From Halomonas piscis (GTDB lineage Bacteria; Pseudomonadota; Gammaproteobacteria; Pseudomonadales; Halomonadaceae), in the NCBI RefSeq assembly GCF_031886125.1, contig NZ_CP119391.1, positions 2,418,001-2,482,000 on the forward strand: a stretch of DNA of 64,000 nucleotides. The letters run 5' to 3'. Both the position numbers and the translations under genes were made by a program. This document shows, piece after piece, positions 33,740-42,124 of the stretch. The notes under the pieces were generated by a model. It saw only the letters and a program-made list of their open reading frames with translations, searched no databases and had not been told where the DNA came from. Numbering within the stretch: position 1 is the stretch's first letter; each line of letters opens with the position of its first letter.

Positions 33740-33975
33740 AGCGACAACCACCGTGGATGAGCTTGGGAAGGGCTAAGTGAGGGCGCCACAGTATAATACA
33801 ATCGTTTTATAGCCAAGCAGGTTAATTAAATGGCTTATATATTCAATAATAGAATATAAAAATGCTTAGCAGGAATGATTCAGCGCGGCCATGTCGTGCA
33901 TGGCATGCCATCAATACCGCTTTCATGCTAAATACCCGATGGTTCAAGACTTCAGGATGATCATGGCGCCCCTGT

Positions 33976-34704
33976 TCAATAATCCCAGTCCTCCTTTGCC
34001 AGCGGACTTTGATTGAGCTCGTCCCGGCGCAGTCGCCAATCCGGCATGTAGCGGTCCATCAGCGAGCGGAAGCGATCGTTATGGTGGCGTTCCAGCAGGT
34101 GCACCATTTCATGTACGAGGATGTACTCCAGACAGCGCGGGGGCTTTTTTGCCAGCTCCAGGTTCAGCCAAATGCGCCTTGCCTCAATGGCGCAGCTGCC
34201 CCATTTGGTTTTCATCTTTTTGATACGAACGTCCGCCACGTCAACACCGATCTCCTGCTCCCAATAGTGCACCAGAGCCGGGAGCCGTGCCTTAAGCCGG
34301 CGGCGATACCACCGCTCCAGCACGCCACGGCGCGCTTCGGCGTCCGAGTCCGGCAGCACCCGCAGCCAAAGCGTGGCGTTGTTGACCATGCGCACGCGCG
34401 GATTGCCCGGCTGTTCCACCACGTCCAGCCGATAGCGCTTACCGTCAACGTAATGGCTTTCGCCGGTCACCATTTCCCGGCGTGACTGGCGCTGCTGGCG
34501 GGCAAAGCCCTGCTGCTGGCGCCGAATCCAGCTCAGACGCGAGACAATAGCCAGCCGAATGGCCTCATTATCCAGGTGCTGGGGCGCGGCCACCCGCACC
34601 TGGCCATCTGGCGGATAGACGCCCACATGCAGGTTTTTGATCGCCTTGCGGCGGATTTCGACTGAGATACCGCTTACTTCGATATGGTTGCGCTCAGTAG
34701 TCAC
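33976..34704 (-). CDS. YgjP-like/SprT-type zinc metallopeptidase domain protein (DUF45)
   Basis: 242-residue protein of the YgjP/DUF45 family, predicted zinc-dependent hydrolases. The HEMVH motif is at 198-202 and a further histidine near 208 completes a likely zinc site. KKMKTKWGSCA near 162-171 is a family signature. Its start overlaps the last codons of hsdR, so it is translated with the restriction operon. Genes of this type are often attached to type I restriction loci, but their role there is not known. No terminator is visible downstream. Confidence 0.85.
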   Translation of the reverse strand: MTTERNHIEVSGISVEIRRKAIKNLHVGVYPPDGQVRVAAPQHLDNEAIRLAIVSRLSWIRRQQQGFARQQRQSRREMVTGESHYVDGKRYRLDVVEQPGNPRVRMVNNATLWLRVLPDSDAEARRGVLERWYRRRLKARLPALVHYWEQEIGVDVADVRIKKMKTKWGSCAIEARRIWLNLELAKKPPRCLEYILVHEMVHLLERHHNDRFRSLMDRYMPDWRLRRDELNQSPLAKEDWDY

Positions 34705-37700
34705 TTTGGTTCTTCACCAGCTCAAAAACGGCATCCGTATCCGCGCCGCCCACTTCTCTGACTTGCGTATCAAGCACGGCGGCAATGGCGTGGCGCACCT
34801 CGCGCTCCTTGAACTTGTTGCCCCGCCAGTCGGCTTTCTTGACTGCGCAAATTCTTTCGTCCAACGAGATCGCCAGCTCGGCATCCTGGCCCAGATTATC
34901 GTAAAGCGCCTGTCTCGCCGGCGTATCAACGTCCTGGGGGTAGGGGCTTTTCTGTTCGCTGCCGGCCACTTTCCGCGTTAGTGCCACGATGCGCTGGAGA
35001 TATTCCTTGTATTCCAGCGCTTCCTTGCGCCGCTGTTCGATCAGGGCATCGAGCAGTTCGGACATCTTCTCGTAGTACTTCGGGTTGACCGCCATCTCGT
35101 CGATGATCAGCCGGCGCACGTTGTTCTCAATGGTCTCCGCCATCGCTTCACGGTCCCCGGCAATCGATGCCGGCAGGCTGTCCACTGCTTCTTCGCCGCG
35201 CTCGACCACCAGCTCCACCAGCGTCATGTCATCGAAGGCCGACAGCTTTTCGCTCTCCTCGGCGCGGATGTAGCTATCCAGCAGGTGGCGCATGGCCGGC
35301 TCGTAGAGCTTCATGTCGATATAGTCGCCGCTGGCCAGCTTGACTTCTTCGCGAACGTGCTCGTAGTGCTCGACCTCCGCCTTGATGGCAGCTGCTTCAT
35401 CCTTGCCGTAGCCGGCTTCGCTCATCTCGTTGGCGAGATCGGCATAGGCGCGCAGAAAAGCGCCCACGTGTTTGTACAGCGCCAGCCGTTTGGGCTCGTT
35501 GTTCTTTTGCGCTTCGGGGGCATCGCTTGCGCCGACAAAATAGCGACGATAGGCGGCGTTGTCATGGGGCGGCTCTACCGCCTCGCACAGCGCCTTGACC
35601 GCCTCGCGGGTCTCTTCCAGCCGTTCCCGCGCCTTCTCCAGCCGGTCTTCCAGCAGTCCCTCCACGTCCTCGGCGTCGAAGGCATCGAAGGCGCCGCCGG
35701 TGTAGTCCTGAATGGACTGCTCCAGGGACTTGAACAGGTCCTTGTAGTCGATGATGTAGCCGACTTCCTTATCCTCGCTGTGCAGGCGATTGACTCGGCA
35801 GATGGCCTGGAACAGGCCGTGGTCGCGCATCTGCTTGTCGATGTAGAGATAGGTCGCCGGCGGCGCGTCAAACCCGGTGAGCAGCTTGTCCACCACGATC
35901 AGCAGCTTCATCTGGCCCGGCGCGTCGATAAAGCGCTTCTTCACCTCCTGCTCGAAGGTCTCCACCTTGTTGACCGCCGTGTCTGCCGGCTCGTTGAAGT
36001 GCTCGGCCAGCATGCGGCGATAGATGTCGTATTGATGCAGCTTCTCGGTTTCGCCCTCGCCGGTGGCCTCGCCCTTGATATCGGCGGTGGATGGCACGTA
36101 GGAGGTGACGATGGCGCACTTGCCCTTCAGCTCGGTCTTCTCGAACATCTCGAATAGCCGGCAGGCCGAGTAGATACTGCCGGCCACCAGCATGGCGTTG
36201 CCGTGGCCGCTCATCAGCCGGTCGCGGGTGGCCATGTCCCAGAGGATGTCGGCGACGATCTTCTCCAGCCGATCCCGGGAGCTGAGCACCTTCTGCAGCG
36301 TGCCCCAGCGCTTCTTGAGCTGGGCACGGGCGTAGTCGTTCAGGCCCTGGGTCTTGAGCTCGAACCACTGGTCGATCTTTGCTTGCGAGGTGACCTGCTG
36401 GTCGATATCCCGCGCCTCGTAGCGCAGGTCCAGCACCACCCCGTCGCGCACGGCCTCATCGAATCTGTAAGTGTGGATATAGGGGCCGAAGACTTCGATA
36501 CTCTTGCGCTTGTCCTGCTTGAGCAGCGGCGTACCGGTAAAGCCGATCAGCATCGCCTCGGGCAGCAGGACCTTCATCGCCTCATGCAGCTTGCCGGACT
36601 GGGTGCGGTGACACTCGTCCACAAACACGAACAGATTGCCCCGGGCGCGGAAGCCCTTGGGCAGGTGGCTTCGCATATCCTGAATAAAAGCATCCACATC
36701 GCCGTCTTCCGAGGCGCCGAACTTGTGGATCAGCGAGGCCATCAGCCACTCGTCACTGCGGCCCAGCACATCGATCAGGTCTGCGCCACTCCTGGTGCGA
36801 TAGATCTGCTCATCCACGCCCTTGAAGACCTTCTCGATCTGTTCGTCCAGCTCGGTGCGGTCGGTGATCACCAGCACCCGGGCATCTTGCACATTCTCGC
36901 GAATCCACTTGGCCAACCACACCATAGTCAGCGACTTTCCGCTGCCCTGGGTGTGCCAGATGATGCCGCCCTCCCGGCGCTGCACATGGTCCTGCGCCGC
37001 GCGCACGCCGAAGAACTGGTTGTAACGGCAGGTCTTCTTGATGCCGGCATCGAAGACCATGAAGTCGTGGATGATCTCCAGCAAGCGTTCCTTGCGGCAG
37101 AGCTGCTGCAAGCCGCGCTGCAGGGGATCGGCAATCCCGGACGGCTCCTTCCACTCCATCCAGAACTTCTCGGGTGTCTCGATCACCCCGTAGCGCAGCC
37201 CCTCGCTGGGATTGCCCGCCATGGCCAGTTGCACGGTGGCGAAAAACGGCTGGATGAACTCCCGTTTCTGGTTGTCCAGGCTCTGGCGGATGCCCTCGGC
37301 CACCGCCACGGTGGAGCGCTTGAGCTCCAGCACACCCAGCGCGATGCCGTTGACGTAGAGCACCACGTCCGGCCGCTTGGTGTTGGGCCCGGCCACCGTG
37401 ACCTCCTCGGCCACGGCAAAGTCGTTGTTCGCGGGGTTTGTCCAGTCGATCAGCCACACGGTGACGGTCTGCTCCTGCACCGACGGCTTGATGTGAACGC
37501 CATAGCGCAGCTTCTCATATACCGCGCGGTTGGCGTCGTACAGCGTTTTGCTGCCGGAAAGAGCTGCCGCCTGATCCAGCTCGCGCAGGGCGCGGCTAAT
37601 CACGCGCTCGTCATGGCCCTGCCGCGTCAGCCAATCGCACAGCAGCGTTTCTTCGACGTTGCGATTACCCTCGCGATCTTTCCAGTCGCCCAGGTAGCGG

Positions 37701-37774
37701 TAACCCAGCTCCTGCTGAAAAAACCGGATGACTTGTTGCTGAGTCAAGCGTTCGCGTTGGCCGACGGTGCTCAT
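34694..37774 (-). CDS. hsdR: type I restriction enzyme, endonuclease/translocase subunit HsdR
   Basis: Motor and nuclease subunit of a type I restriction-modification enzyme. The 1,026-residue protein has the PD-(D/E)xK nuclease core early (D136 in RPDVVLY, E150-x-K152 in LELKR, counting from the ATG). Walker A TQGSGKSLT, the DECHRTQ helicase box and the GFTGTPLL motif follow, then a long C-terminal helical domain. The ATG at 37774 forms a TGATG overlap with the upstream gene, which couples translation; the TTG one codon before is ignored. It may be non-functional because hsdS is broken. Confidence 0.95.
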   Translation of the reverse strand: MSTVGQRERLTQQQVIRFFQQELGYRYLGDWKDREGNRNVEETLLCDWLTRQGHDERVISRALRELDQAAALSGSKTLYDANRAVYEKLRYGVHIKPSVQEQTVTVWLIDWTNPANNDFAVAEEVTVAGPNTKRPDVVLYVNGIALGVLELKRSTVAVAEGIRQSLDNQKREFIQPFFATVQLAMAGNPSEGLRYGVIETPEKFWMEWKEPSGIADPLQRGLQQLCRKERLLEIIHDFMVFDAGIKKTCRYNQFFGVRAAQDHVQRREGGIIWHTQGSGKSLTMVWLAKWIRENVQDARVLVITDRTELDEQIEKVFKGVDEQIYRTRSGADLIDVLGRSDEWLMASLIHKFGASEDGDVDAFIQDMRSHLPKGFRARGNLFVFVDECHRTQSGKLHEAMKVLLPEAMLIGFTGTPLLKQDKRKSIEVFGPYIHTYRFDEAVRDGVVLDLRYEARDIDQQVTSQAKIDQWFELKTQGLNDYARAQLKKRWGTLQKVLSSRDRLEKIVADILWDMATRDRLMSGHGNAMLVAGSIYSACRLFEMFEKTELKGKCAIVTSYVPSTADIKGEATGEGETEKLHQYDIYRRMLAEHFNEPADTAVNKVETFEQEVKKRFIDAPGQMKLLIVVDKLLTGFDAPPATYLYIDKQMRDHGLFQAICRVNRLHSEDKEVGYIIDYKDLFKSLEQSIQDYTGGAFDAFDAEDVEGLLEDRLEKARERLEETREAVKALCEAVEPPHDNAAYRRYFVGASDAPEAQKNNEPKRLALYKHVGAFLRAYADLANEMSEAGYGKDEAAAIKAEVEHYEHVREEVKLASGDYIDMKLYEPAMRHLLDSYIRAEESEKLSAFDDMTLVELVVERGEEAVDSLPASIAGDREAMAETIENNVRRLIIDEMAVNPKYYEKMSELLDALIEQRRKEALEYKEYLQRIVALTRKVAGSEQKSPYPQDVDTPARQALYDNLGQDAELAISLDERICAVKKADWRGNKFKEREVRHAIAAVLDTQVREVGGADTDAVFELVKNQSDY
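37752..37774 (-). repeat. 23-bp direct repeat, copy at the true hsdR start
   Basis: The first 23 bases of hsdR (encoding MSTVGQR plus two bases) are repeated exactly at 38807-38829, on the other side of the rhuM/fic gene. The bases outside the two copies differ, so the match has sharp limits. See the remnant entry at 38773-38829. Confidence 0.9.
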
Positions 37775-38769
37775 CAATTCGCTCCCGATTTTTTGTTTGC
37801 TACGCCGCCCGGCACAAGCAGGTGCATCACCAGCCGCACCATCAGATCCTTGGCCTTGGGGTCGCTTTCGGCAATCAACAGCGTCAATGCCGTCAGAGCG
37901 TTTTCGTCCAGCGTCAGCGGCATGCCCTCCTGACGCAGATAGAGCAGAAACAGAAACGCCCCCGAGCGTTTGTTGCCGTCGGCAAAGGGATGATTCTTGA
38001 TCACGAAATACAACAAATGGGCGGCGCGTTCTTCGCGGCTCTTGTACAGCGGCTCGCCGAACATGGTTTGCTCAATGCTGCCGAGGATGGCGGCCAATCC
38101 GTCACCACGGTCGCGAGAAAACAGTTCGCTGGCCTCACCGCGGCTTTTCAATTCCATCGCCAAAGCATCGAGCGCCCGGCGCGCTTCGCCCAAATCCAGC
38201 ACGCCCCGCGCCGGCACACCATCGGCGGGCAGTTCGAGCTGGCCTTCGTCGTAGTCGAGCAGCAAGCGCCAGGTACGGGCATAGCCGAGTACCAGACCGA
38301 TTACATCGCGCCCGATGTCGCTCACCAGTTGCTGACGCACCAAGGTGTTTCCGAGCACATCGACCGCCTGCTCCAGCTCCTGCAACCCGCGTTGCGCCAG
38401 CCGGTGTTCGTTCAGGCTATAGCCCTGTGTGAGGTGGTCGCGCAACACACGGGTGGACCATTGGCGAAAGCGCGTGGCGCGCAGGGAGCTGACCCGGTAG
38501 CCCACGGAGATGATGGCATCGAGGTTGTAGTGCTTGAGCTGACGCCGAACCCGGCGGTTACCCTCTTGGCGAACTACCGAGAAATCCTCGGTAGTTGCTT
38601 CCGCCTCCAACTCCCCGTCCTTGAAAATGTTTTTCAAGTGCAGGCCGATGTTGTCTGTAGAGGTGTCGAACAACTCCGCCATCTGCGCCTGGGTCACCCA
38701 CAGTGTTTCCCCCTCCAGCCGCACCTCCACGCGCTGCTCATCAGCGTCAAAGATGACGAGATCACTCAT
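37774..38769 (-). CDS. RhuM-type/Fic-Doc fusion protein in type I RM operon
   Basis: 331-residue protein with two parts. An N-terminal RhuM-like domain (1-115) contains LWVTQAQMAELFDTSTDNIG and RATRFRQWSTRVLRDHL. A C-terminal Fic/Doc domain (about 150-320) has the motif HPFADGNKRSG at 260-270, the ATP-binding/AMPylation or phosphotransfer motif of Fic proteins. No separate antitoxin gene is seen, so the RhuM part or an inhibitory helix could restrain it. Fic/RhuM genes are known inside type I restriction loci. Here the gene lies between hsdS and hsdR and is bracketed by a duplication of the hsdR start. Confidence 0.88.
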   Translation of the reverse strand: MSDLVIFDADEQRVEVRLEGETLWVTQAQMAELFDTSTDNIGLHLKNIFKDGELEAEATTEDFSVVRQEGNRRVRRQLKHYNLDAIISVGYRVSSLRATRFRQWSTRVLRDHLTQGYSLNEHRLAQRGLQELEQAVDVLGNTLVRQQLVSDIGRDVIGLVLGYARTWRLLLDYDEGQLELPADGVPARGVLDLGEARRALDALAMELKSRGEASELFSRDRGDGLAAILGSIEQTMFGEPLYKSREERAAHLLYFVIKNHPFADGNKRSGAFLFLLYLRQEGMPLTLDENALTALTLLIAESDPKAKDLMVRLVMHLLVPGGVANKKSGAN

Positions 38770-38772
38770 GGA

Positions 38773-38829
38773 TCACCTCGCCTGTGCCGATTGTTGAGCA
38801 AAGCAGTCGCGTTGGCCGACGGTGCTCAT
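38773..38829 (-). pseudogene. duplicated hsdR start (18-codon remnant)
   Basis: Immediately overlapping the hsdS stop codon is ATGAGCACCGTCGGCCAACG, which continues for 23 bases identical to the true hsdR start. The frame then diverges and stops after 18 codons, three bases before the rhuM/fic ATG. The hsdS stop and this ATG overlap as ATGA, the junction expected for the original hsdS-hsdR pair. The sequence is best read as a relic left by insertion of the rhuM/fic gene at the hsdR start. Confidence 0.75.
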
Positions 38830-39724
38830 GCGCTGGCCTCCCTTACGTTTTCTACCTCCGGCTCAACCAGTCGGACTCGCCCGGTAAGAAGCTGCTGCAT
38901 CATGCCCTGTTTGAGCTGACGGGCCTTGTAGCGGCGGTGTTCCAGGGCTTCGACTTCACTGTCCATATCAGAGAGGACGGTGGCGATGGCGGTTTGCTCT
39001 TTCTGGTCCGGAAAATGCACTTCAATCTGCGCTAGGTTGCGCGCGCTGATGTGCACAACGGCGTCCCCCTGGCCAACCCGGGCTTTCTGCTGGGCTATCG
39101 TGGGATGGTTAAGCAAACGACCCAAATAGGCGGAGGTGCCCCCGTTTGGGCGCAACACCACGATATCCCCGCCAGCGAATGCCGGTTGCTCGCCCAGGTA
39201 GGCAACACACATACCGATTTCTTCCGCCGTTTCTCCCGATCCTGCAAATAGGATATCTCCACTTCGCAATGGAAATGCAGATTCGGACAAATGCTCAGGA
39301 ATACTTGATTCAGGGGCTACGACGCAATCGCCATACCGCGTGTAAATCTCGCCGTATCGAATGCAGGGAACACCTTCATCGCTGACATCATCCCGCCGAA
39401 TACCTTGTCCCTTATAAAAAGTGCCGATCTCCCCCAACCGCTTTGTCTCCCACTCGCCGGTAAAGCCCGGCAGGCGGGTCTGGCCGGTGAGGAGTTGTTG
39501 CATGGCGGCCTGTTTGATGGCGCGCTTTTTGGCGATCAGACGGTCGAGGGATTCGATCAACGCGTCCGCGTCAGACAGGGCGGTGGCGATGGCGCGTTGT
39601 TCGCCTACTTCGGGCAGCGGCACTCGGATTCGCGCCATAACCCCATTCATGAGCTTTGGGTTCGCTAGATTCCTCGATACGTGGCTTGGCGCAAACTTTG
39701 CGAGAATAAGCGATAGAAACCTAG
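38826..39724 (-). pseudogene. hsdS: hsdS, 3' part (central conserved region and second target-recognition domain)
   Basis: C-terminal ~300 codons of the DNA-specificity subunit. It begins RFLSLILAKFAPSHVSRNLA, then has the central spacer LMNGVMARIRVPLPEVGEQ and the coiled coil ALIESLDRLIAKKRAIKQA. The second recognition domain and the final repeat QMM-type LKQGMMQQLLTGRVRL follow. With 42125-42537, after removing both insertions, the reading frame is 438 codons without a stop. A TTG at 39737 inside the IS5-like end could start a half-subunit fragment. GC content is lower than in core genes, as is usual for recognition domains. Confidence 0.88.
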
Positions 39725-40551
39725 GGTGTGTTAACAATCATTAGTTTCGTTTAAACTGATTTAGTATTCATAGATTTTGGTGGGCCATGAGTCGGTTGAA
39801 GTTACGCGATGATCAGTGGGAGCGAATCGAGCACCTGCTCCCCGGCAAAGCCTCAGACTGTGGGGTAACTGCCAAGGACAATCGCCTGTTCGTGGAAGCC
39901 GTGCTCTGGATCGCTCGGACCGGCGCCCCGTGGCGTGATCTTCCCGAATCTTTTGGGCGCTGGCACACCGTCTACATGCGGTATAACCGTTGGTCACGAA
40001 AGGGCGTTTGGCAGCGTATTTTTGACACAGTAGCCGACGATCCCGATCTAGAGCAGCTAATGATCGACGGTAGCATCGTCAGGGTGCACCAGCATGGAGC
40101 GTCAAAAAAAACACGCAAGACGTCGAAGCCATGGGCAAATCTCGAGGCGGATTGAGCACCAAAATTCATGCCGCAGTCGATGCGTTAGGTAACCCAGTAC
40201 GATTGGTTCTCACACCGGGCCAGGCGTCGGAGTATGGTGCTGCTCCCGCTCTACTGGAAGGTTTTTCCCCGCAAGCAGTGCTGGGCGACAAGGGGTATGA
40301 CTCCACTGCTCTGCGGGACATGATTCAGGCCGCAGGTGCCGAGCCGGTGATTCCTCCGAAAAAGAATCGTTTGGCGCGCATTGAAGTAGACTGGCACTGT
40401 TACCAAGATCGCAATCTGGTGGAGAGGTTCTTTCAGAAAATCAAGAAGTTCCGGCGGTTATCTACACGCTATGAGCGACTGGCAAGAAACTACCAGTCAC
40501 TCCTCTGCCTCGTGTCAGCCGCCATATGGCTGGCCTAATTGTTAACGCCCC
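39725..40551 (+). mobile_element. IS5-family element inserted in hsdS
   Basis: About 827-bp element with imperfect terminal inverted repeats (GGTGTGTTAACAAT at the left, complement GGGGCGTTAACAAT at the right). It is flanked by CTAG on both sides (39721-39724 and 40552-40555), consistent with the 2-4-bp target duplications of the family; the end could be one base further out. It encodes a transposase in two overlapping frames on the plus strand. The IS110-family copy lies only five bases beyond the right-hand CTAG. Confidence 0.88.
39787..40538 (+). CDS. IS5-family transposase, two frames joined by -1 frameshift
   Basis: DDE transposase encoded in two overlapping frames (39787-40155 and 40131-40538). 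A run of eight A at 40104-40111 offers a -1 slip that would read NTQDVEAMGKSRGGLSTKIH, the expected continuous family sequence. The first part carries the first catalytic aspartate (LMIDGSIVRVH). The second carries LGDKGYDS and the glutamate in LVERFFQKIKKFRRL. Two-frame organisation with a slippery A-run is common in this family and is not taken as damage. Confidence 0.88.
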
Positions 40552-40560
40552 CTAGCTTCT

Positions 40561-40830
40561 GGTATGGATTGACCCGTCAAGGGGTCGGTTGACTCTGCTA
40601 CGTGTGATTGTCCTCAATGCCCACGGATCAGGAAGCGAGGGGCTATCAGCGACGGTGGATCTCTCTGGTATTCGTGGGTTGGTTACCGACCTGTCATCAC
40701 TTCGTCGCGGAGCTACCCTGGTCTACGAGCGAGGGTCACCCCGCCCCGCAGGGCGGGGGCCTCATAGGAGCGTCAGGGGTTCTCCCACCGGCCCGACGCT
40801 CCCTGAATCGTAGGCACTGAGGCGCGATCA
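40561..40830 (-). ncRNA. candidate bridge/seekRNA region of IS110-family copy 2
   Basis: Same sequence as the candidate in copy 1. Hairpins are at 40739-40758 and 40767-40802, the joined-end match TCTGGTAT at 40664-40671 and the target-like GAAGCGA at 40632-40638. RNA ends and expression are not visible from sequence. Confidence 0.45.
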
Positions 40831-42033
40831 TCATGCGGTGGCCCGGCTGCCGTGCGGTTTGCCCATCGCTTCGCAGGCAATCGCCCACAGGAAGCCGGCC
40901 ATTTCTCGCGCCACCGCCGTGGTGACTTGCTGCTTGGCCTTGCCCGTGGCAGCCAGGCGGCGGTAGCGCCCGCACAGTCGCTTCTGCGCCTCCCAGGCGA
41001 TCGCCTGCACCGTTGGCGAGGTCTTCTCGGCGCGCTGCTCAATAATGCGCGTCTTGCGGGCCGGGAACCGGTAGCTCCAGGCCGCCTCCACCAGCACTCG
41101 TCGCACATGGCCATTGCCGGTCTTGGTGATGCCGCCCTGGCGCCGACTGCCCCCGCTCGAGTGCTCGCTGGGCACCAGGCCCAGGTAGGCCATCAGCTGG
41201 CGGGGCGAGTCGAAGCGACTGATGTCACCCAGCTCGGCCAGCACCGTCATCGCCGTGATCAGGCTCACGCCCCACATCGCCTGAACGGCCTCGACCACCG
41301 GAGCCAGTGACCAGTTTGGTAACACCGCTCTCATCTGTTTTTCGAGACCCGCCACACGGCGCTGGGCATCTTTCACGTTGTCGACGTACTCCTGCAACAC
41401 AACCTGCTGAACCGGGGTGTCGAAGCGCACCGTCTCCAGCCAGCGGAAGTGTGCCGGTATCCACTTGCTCTTGCCGGGGTAGATCTTGCTGTGCCGCAAC
41501 AAGAAGGCGTTGAGTCGCTGTCGGGCGCGGAGCTCAGCGGCTTTCATGTCTTCCCGGGCACGCGTCAGATCGCGAATCGCCTCCTGTTCCGGCGTTGGCA
41601 CCCAGACCGGTGTCAGCTCTCCTGAGCGCGACAGGCGAGCCAGCATCTTGGCATCGCGACGGTCGGTCTTGATGCGATCCCCTGCGCGCTGAGGAATCAG
41701 CGTCGGGGCAACGACCTCGCAATCATGGCCGCTGGCCTGAATCTGGTGATAGACCCCGTAGCCACAGGGGCCAGCCTCGTAGCTGAATAACAACGGCTGC
41801 CCATCGAAACGCTGACTCAGCTGACGAACCAGCTTATCGATGGCCTGAGGCTCGTTCGGAATTTCGCCGCGGAACTCGGGAGCTTGGCGTCCGGCCTCGG
41901 CGATTGCCACGGAGATACTCGCCTTGTGCACGTCCAGGCCAATATAAGCGGCGTGGACGTTGCTGGCAGCACTAACCCGCTGGGCAACAGTGCGCTCGAC
42001 AATAGCTGGCTGAGTTGCGTTAGACTGTTTCAT
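40831..42033 (-). CDS. IS110-family transposase (copy 2)
   Basis: 400-residue transposase identical in translation to that at 27568-28770, with the same DEDD residues and the C-terminal serine motif. It is intact and has the same GGGAGG ribosome site. Its leader contains an 8-bp inverted repeat, ACCTCAAC with GTTGAGGT (42073-42080 and 42093-42100). Confidence 0.93.
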   Translation of the reverse strand: MKQSNATQPAIVERTVAQRVSAASNVHAAYIGLDVHKASISVAIAEAGRQAPEFRGEIPNEPQAIDKLVRQLSQRFDGQPLLFSYEAGPCGYGVYHQIQASGHDCEVVAPTLIPQRAGDRIKTDRRDAKMLARLSRSGELTPVWVPTPEQEAIRDLTRAREDMKAAELRARQRLNAFLLRHSKIYPGKSKWIPAHFRWLETVRFDTPVQQVVLQEYVDNVKDAQRRVAGLEKQMRAVLPNWSLAPVVEAVQAMWGVSLITAMTVLAELGDISRFDSPRQLMAYLGLVPSEHSSGGSRRQGGITKTGNGHVRRVLVEAAWSYRFPARKTRIIEQRAEKTSPTVQAIAWEAQKRLCGRYRRLAATGKAKQQVTTAVAREMAGFLWAIACEAMGKPHGSRATA

Positions 42034-42124
42034 GACCTGCCTCCCTCAATAGTGGCTCTGTGTTGTTGCCCTACCTCAACATAACCCACGACGTTGAGGT
42101 GGGGCAGGTCAATCCATGATGTCT

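Larger units (their letters stand above)
40561..42122 (-). mobile_element. IS110-family element, IS1111-like layout (copy 2)
   Basis: Second 1,562-bp copy, inserted in hsdS, with CT on each side (40559-40560 and 42123-42124). The sequence matches 27298-28859 at an offset of exactly 13,263 bases; no difference was seen by eye. Subterminal inverted repeats are at 40564-40574 and 42107-42117. The target has GCTTCTA in common with the first insertion. Removal restores the hsdS frame. Confidence 0.9.

Noticed and set aside
33740..33975. Integration site or tRNA fragment at the edge of the restriction locus
   Set aside because: The stretch is AT-rich, but no tRNA-like fold, integrase or direct repeat to the other edge near 45 kb was seen.
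39787..40155. Frameshifted, dead IS5-like transposase
   Set aside because: The break lies at an eight-A run that allows a -1 slip normal for this family; both frames are otherwise intact.
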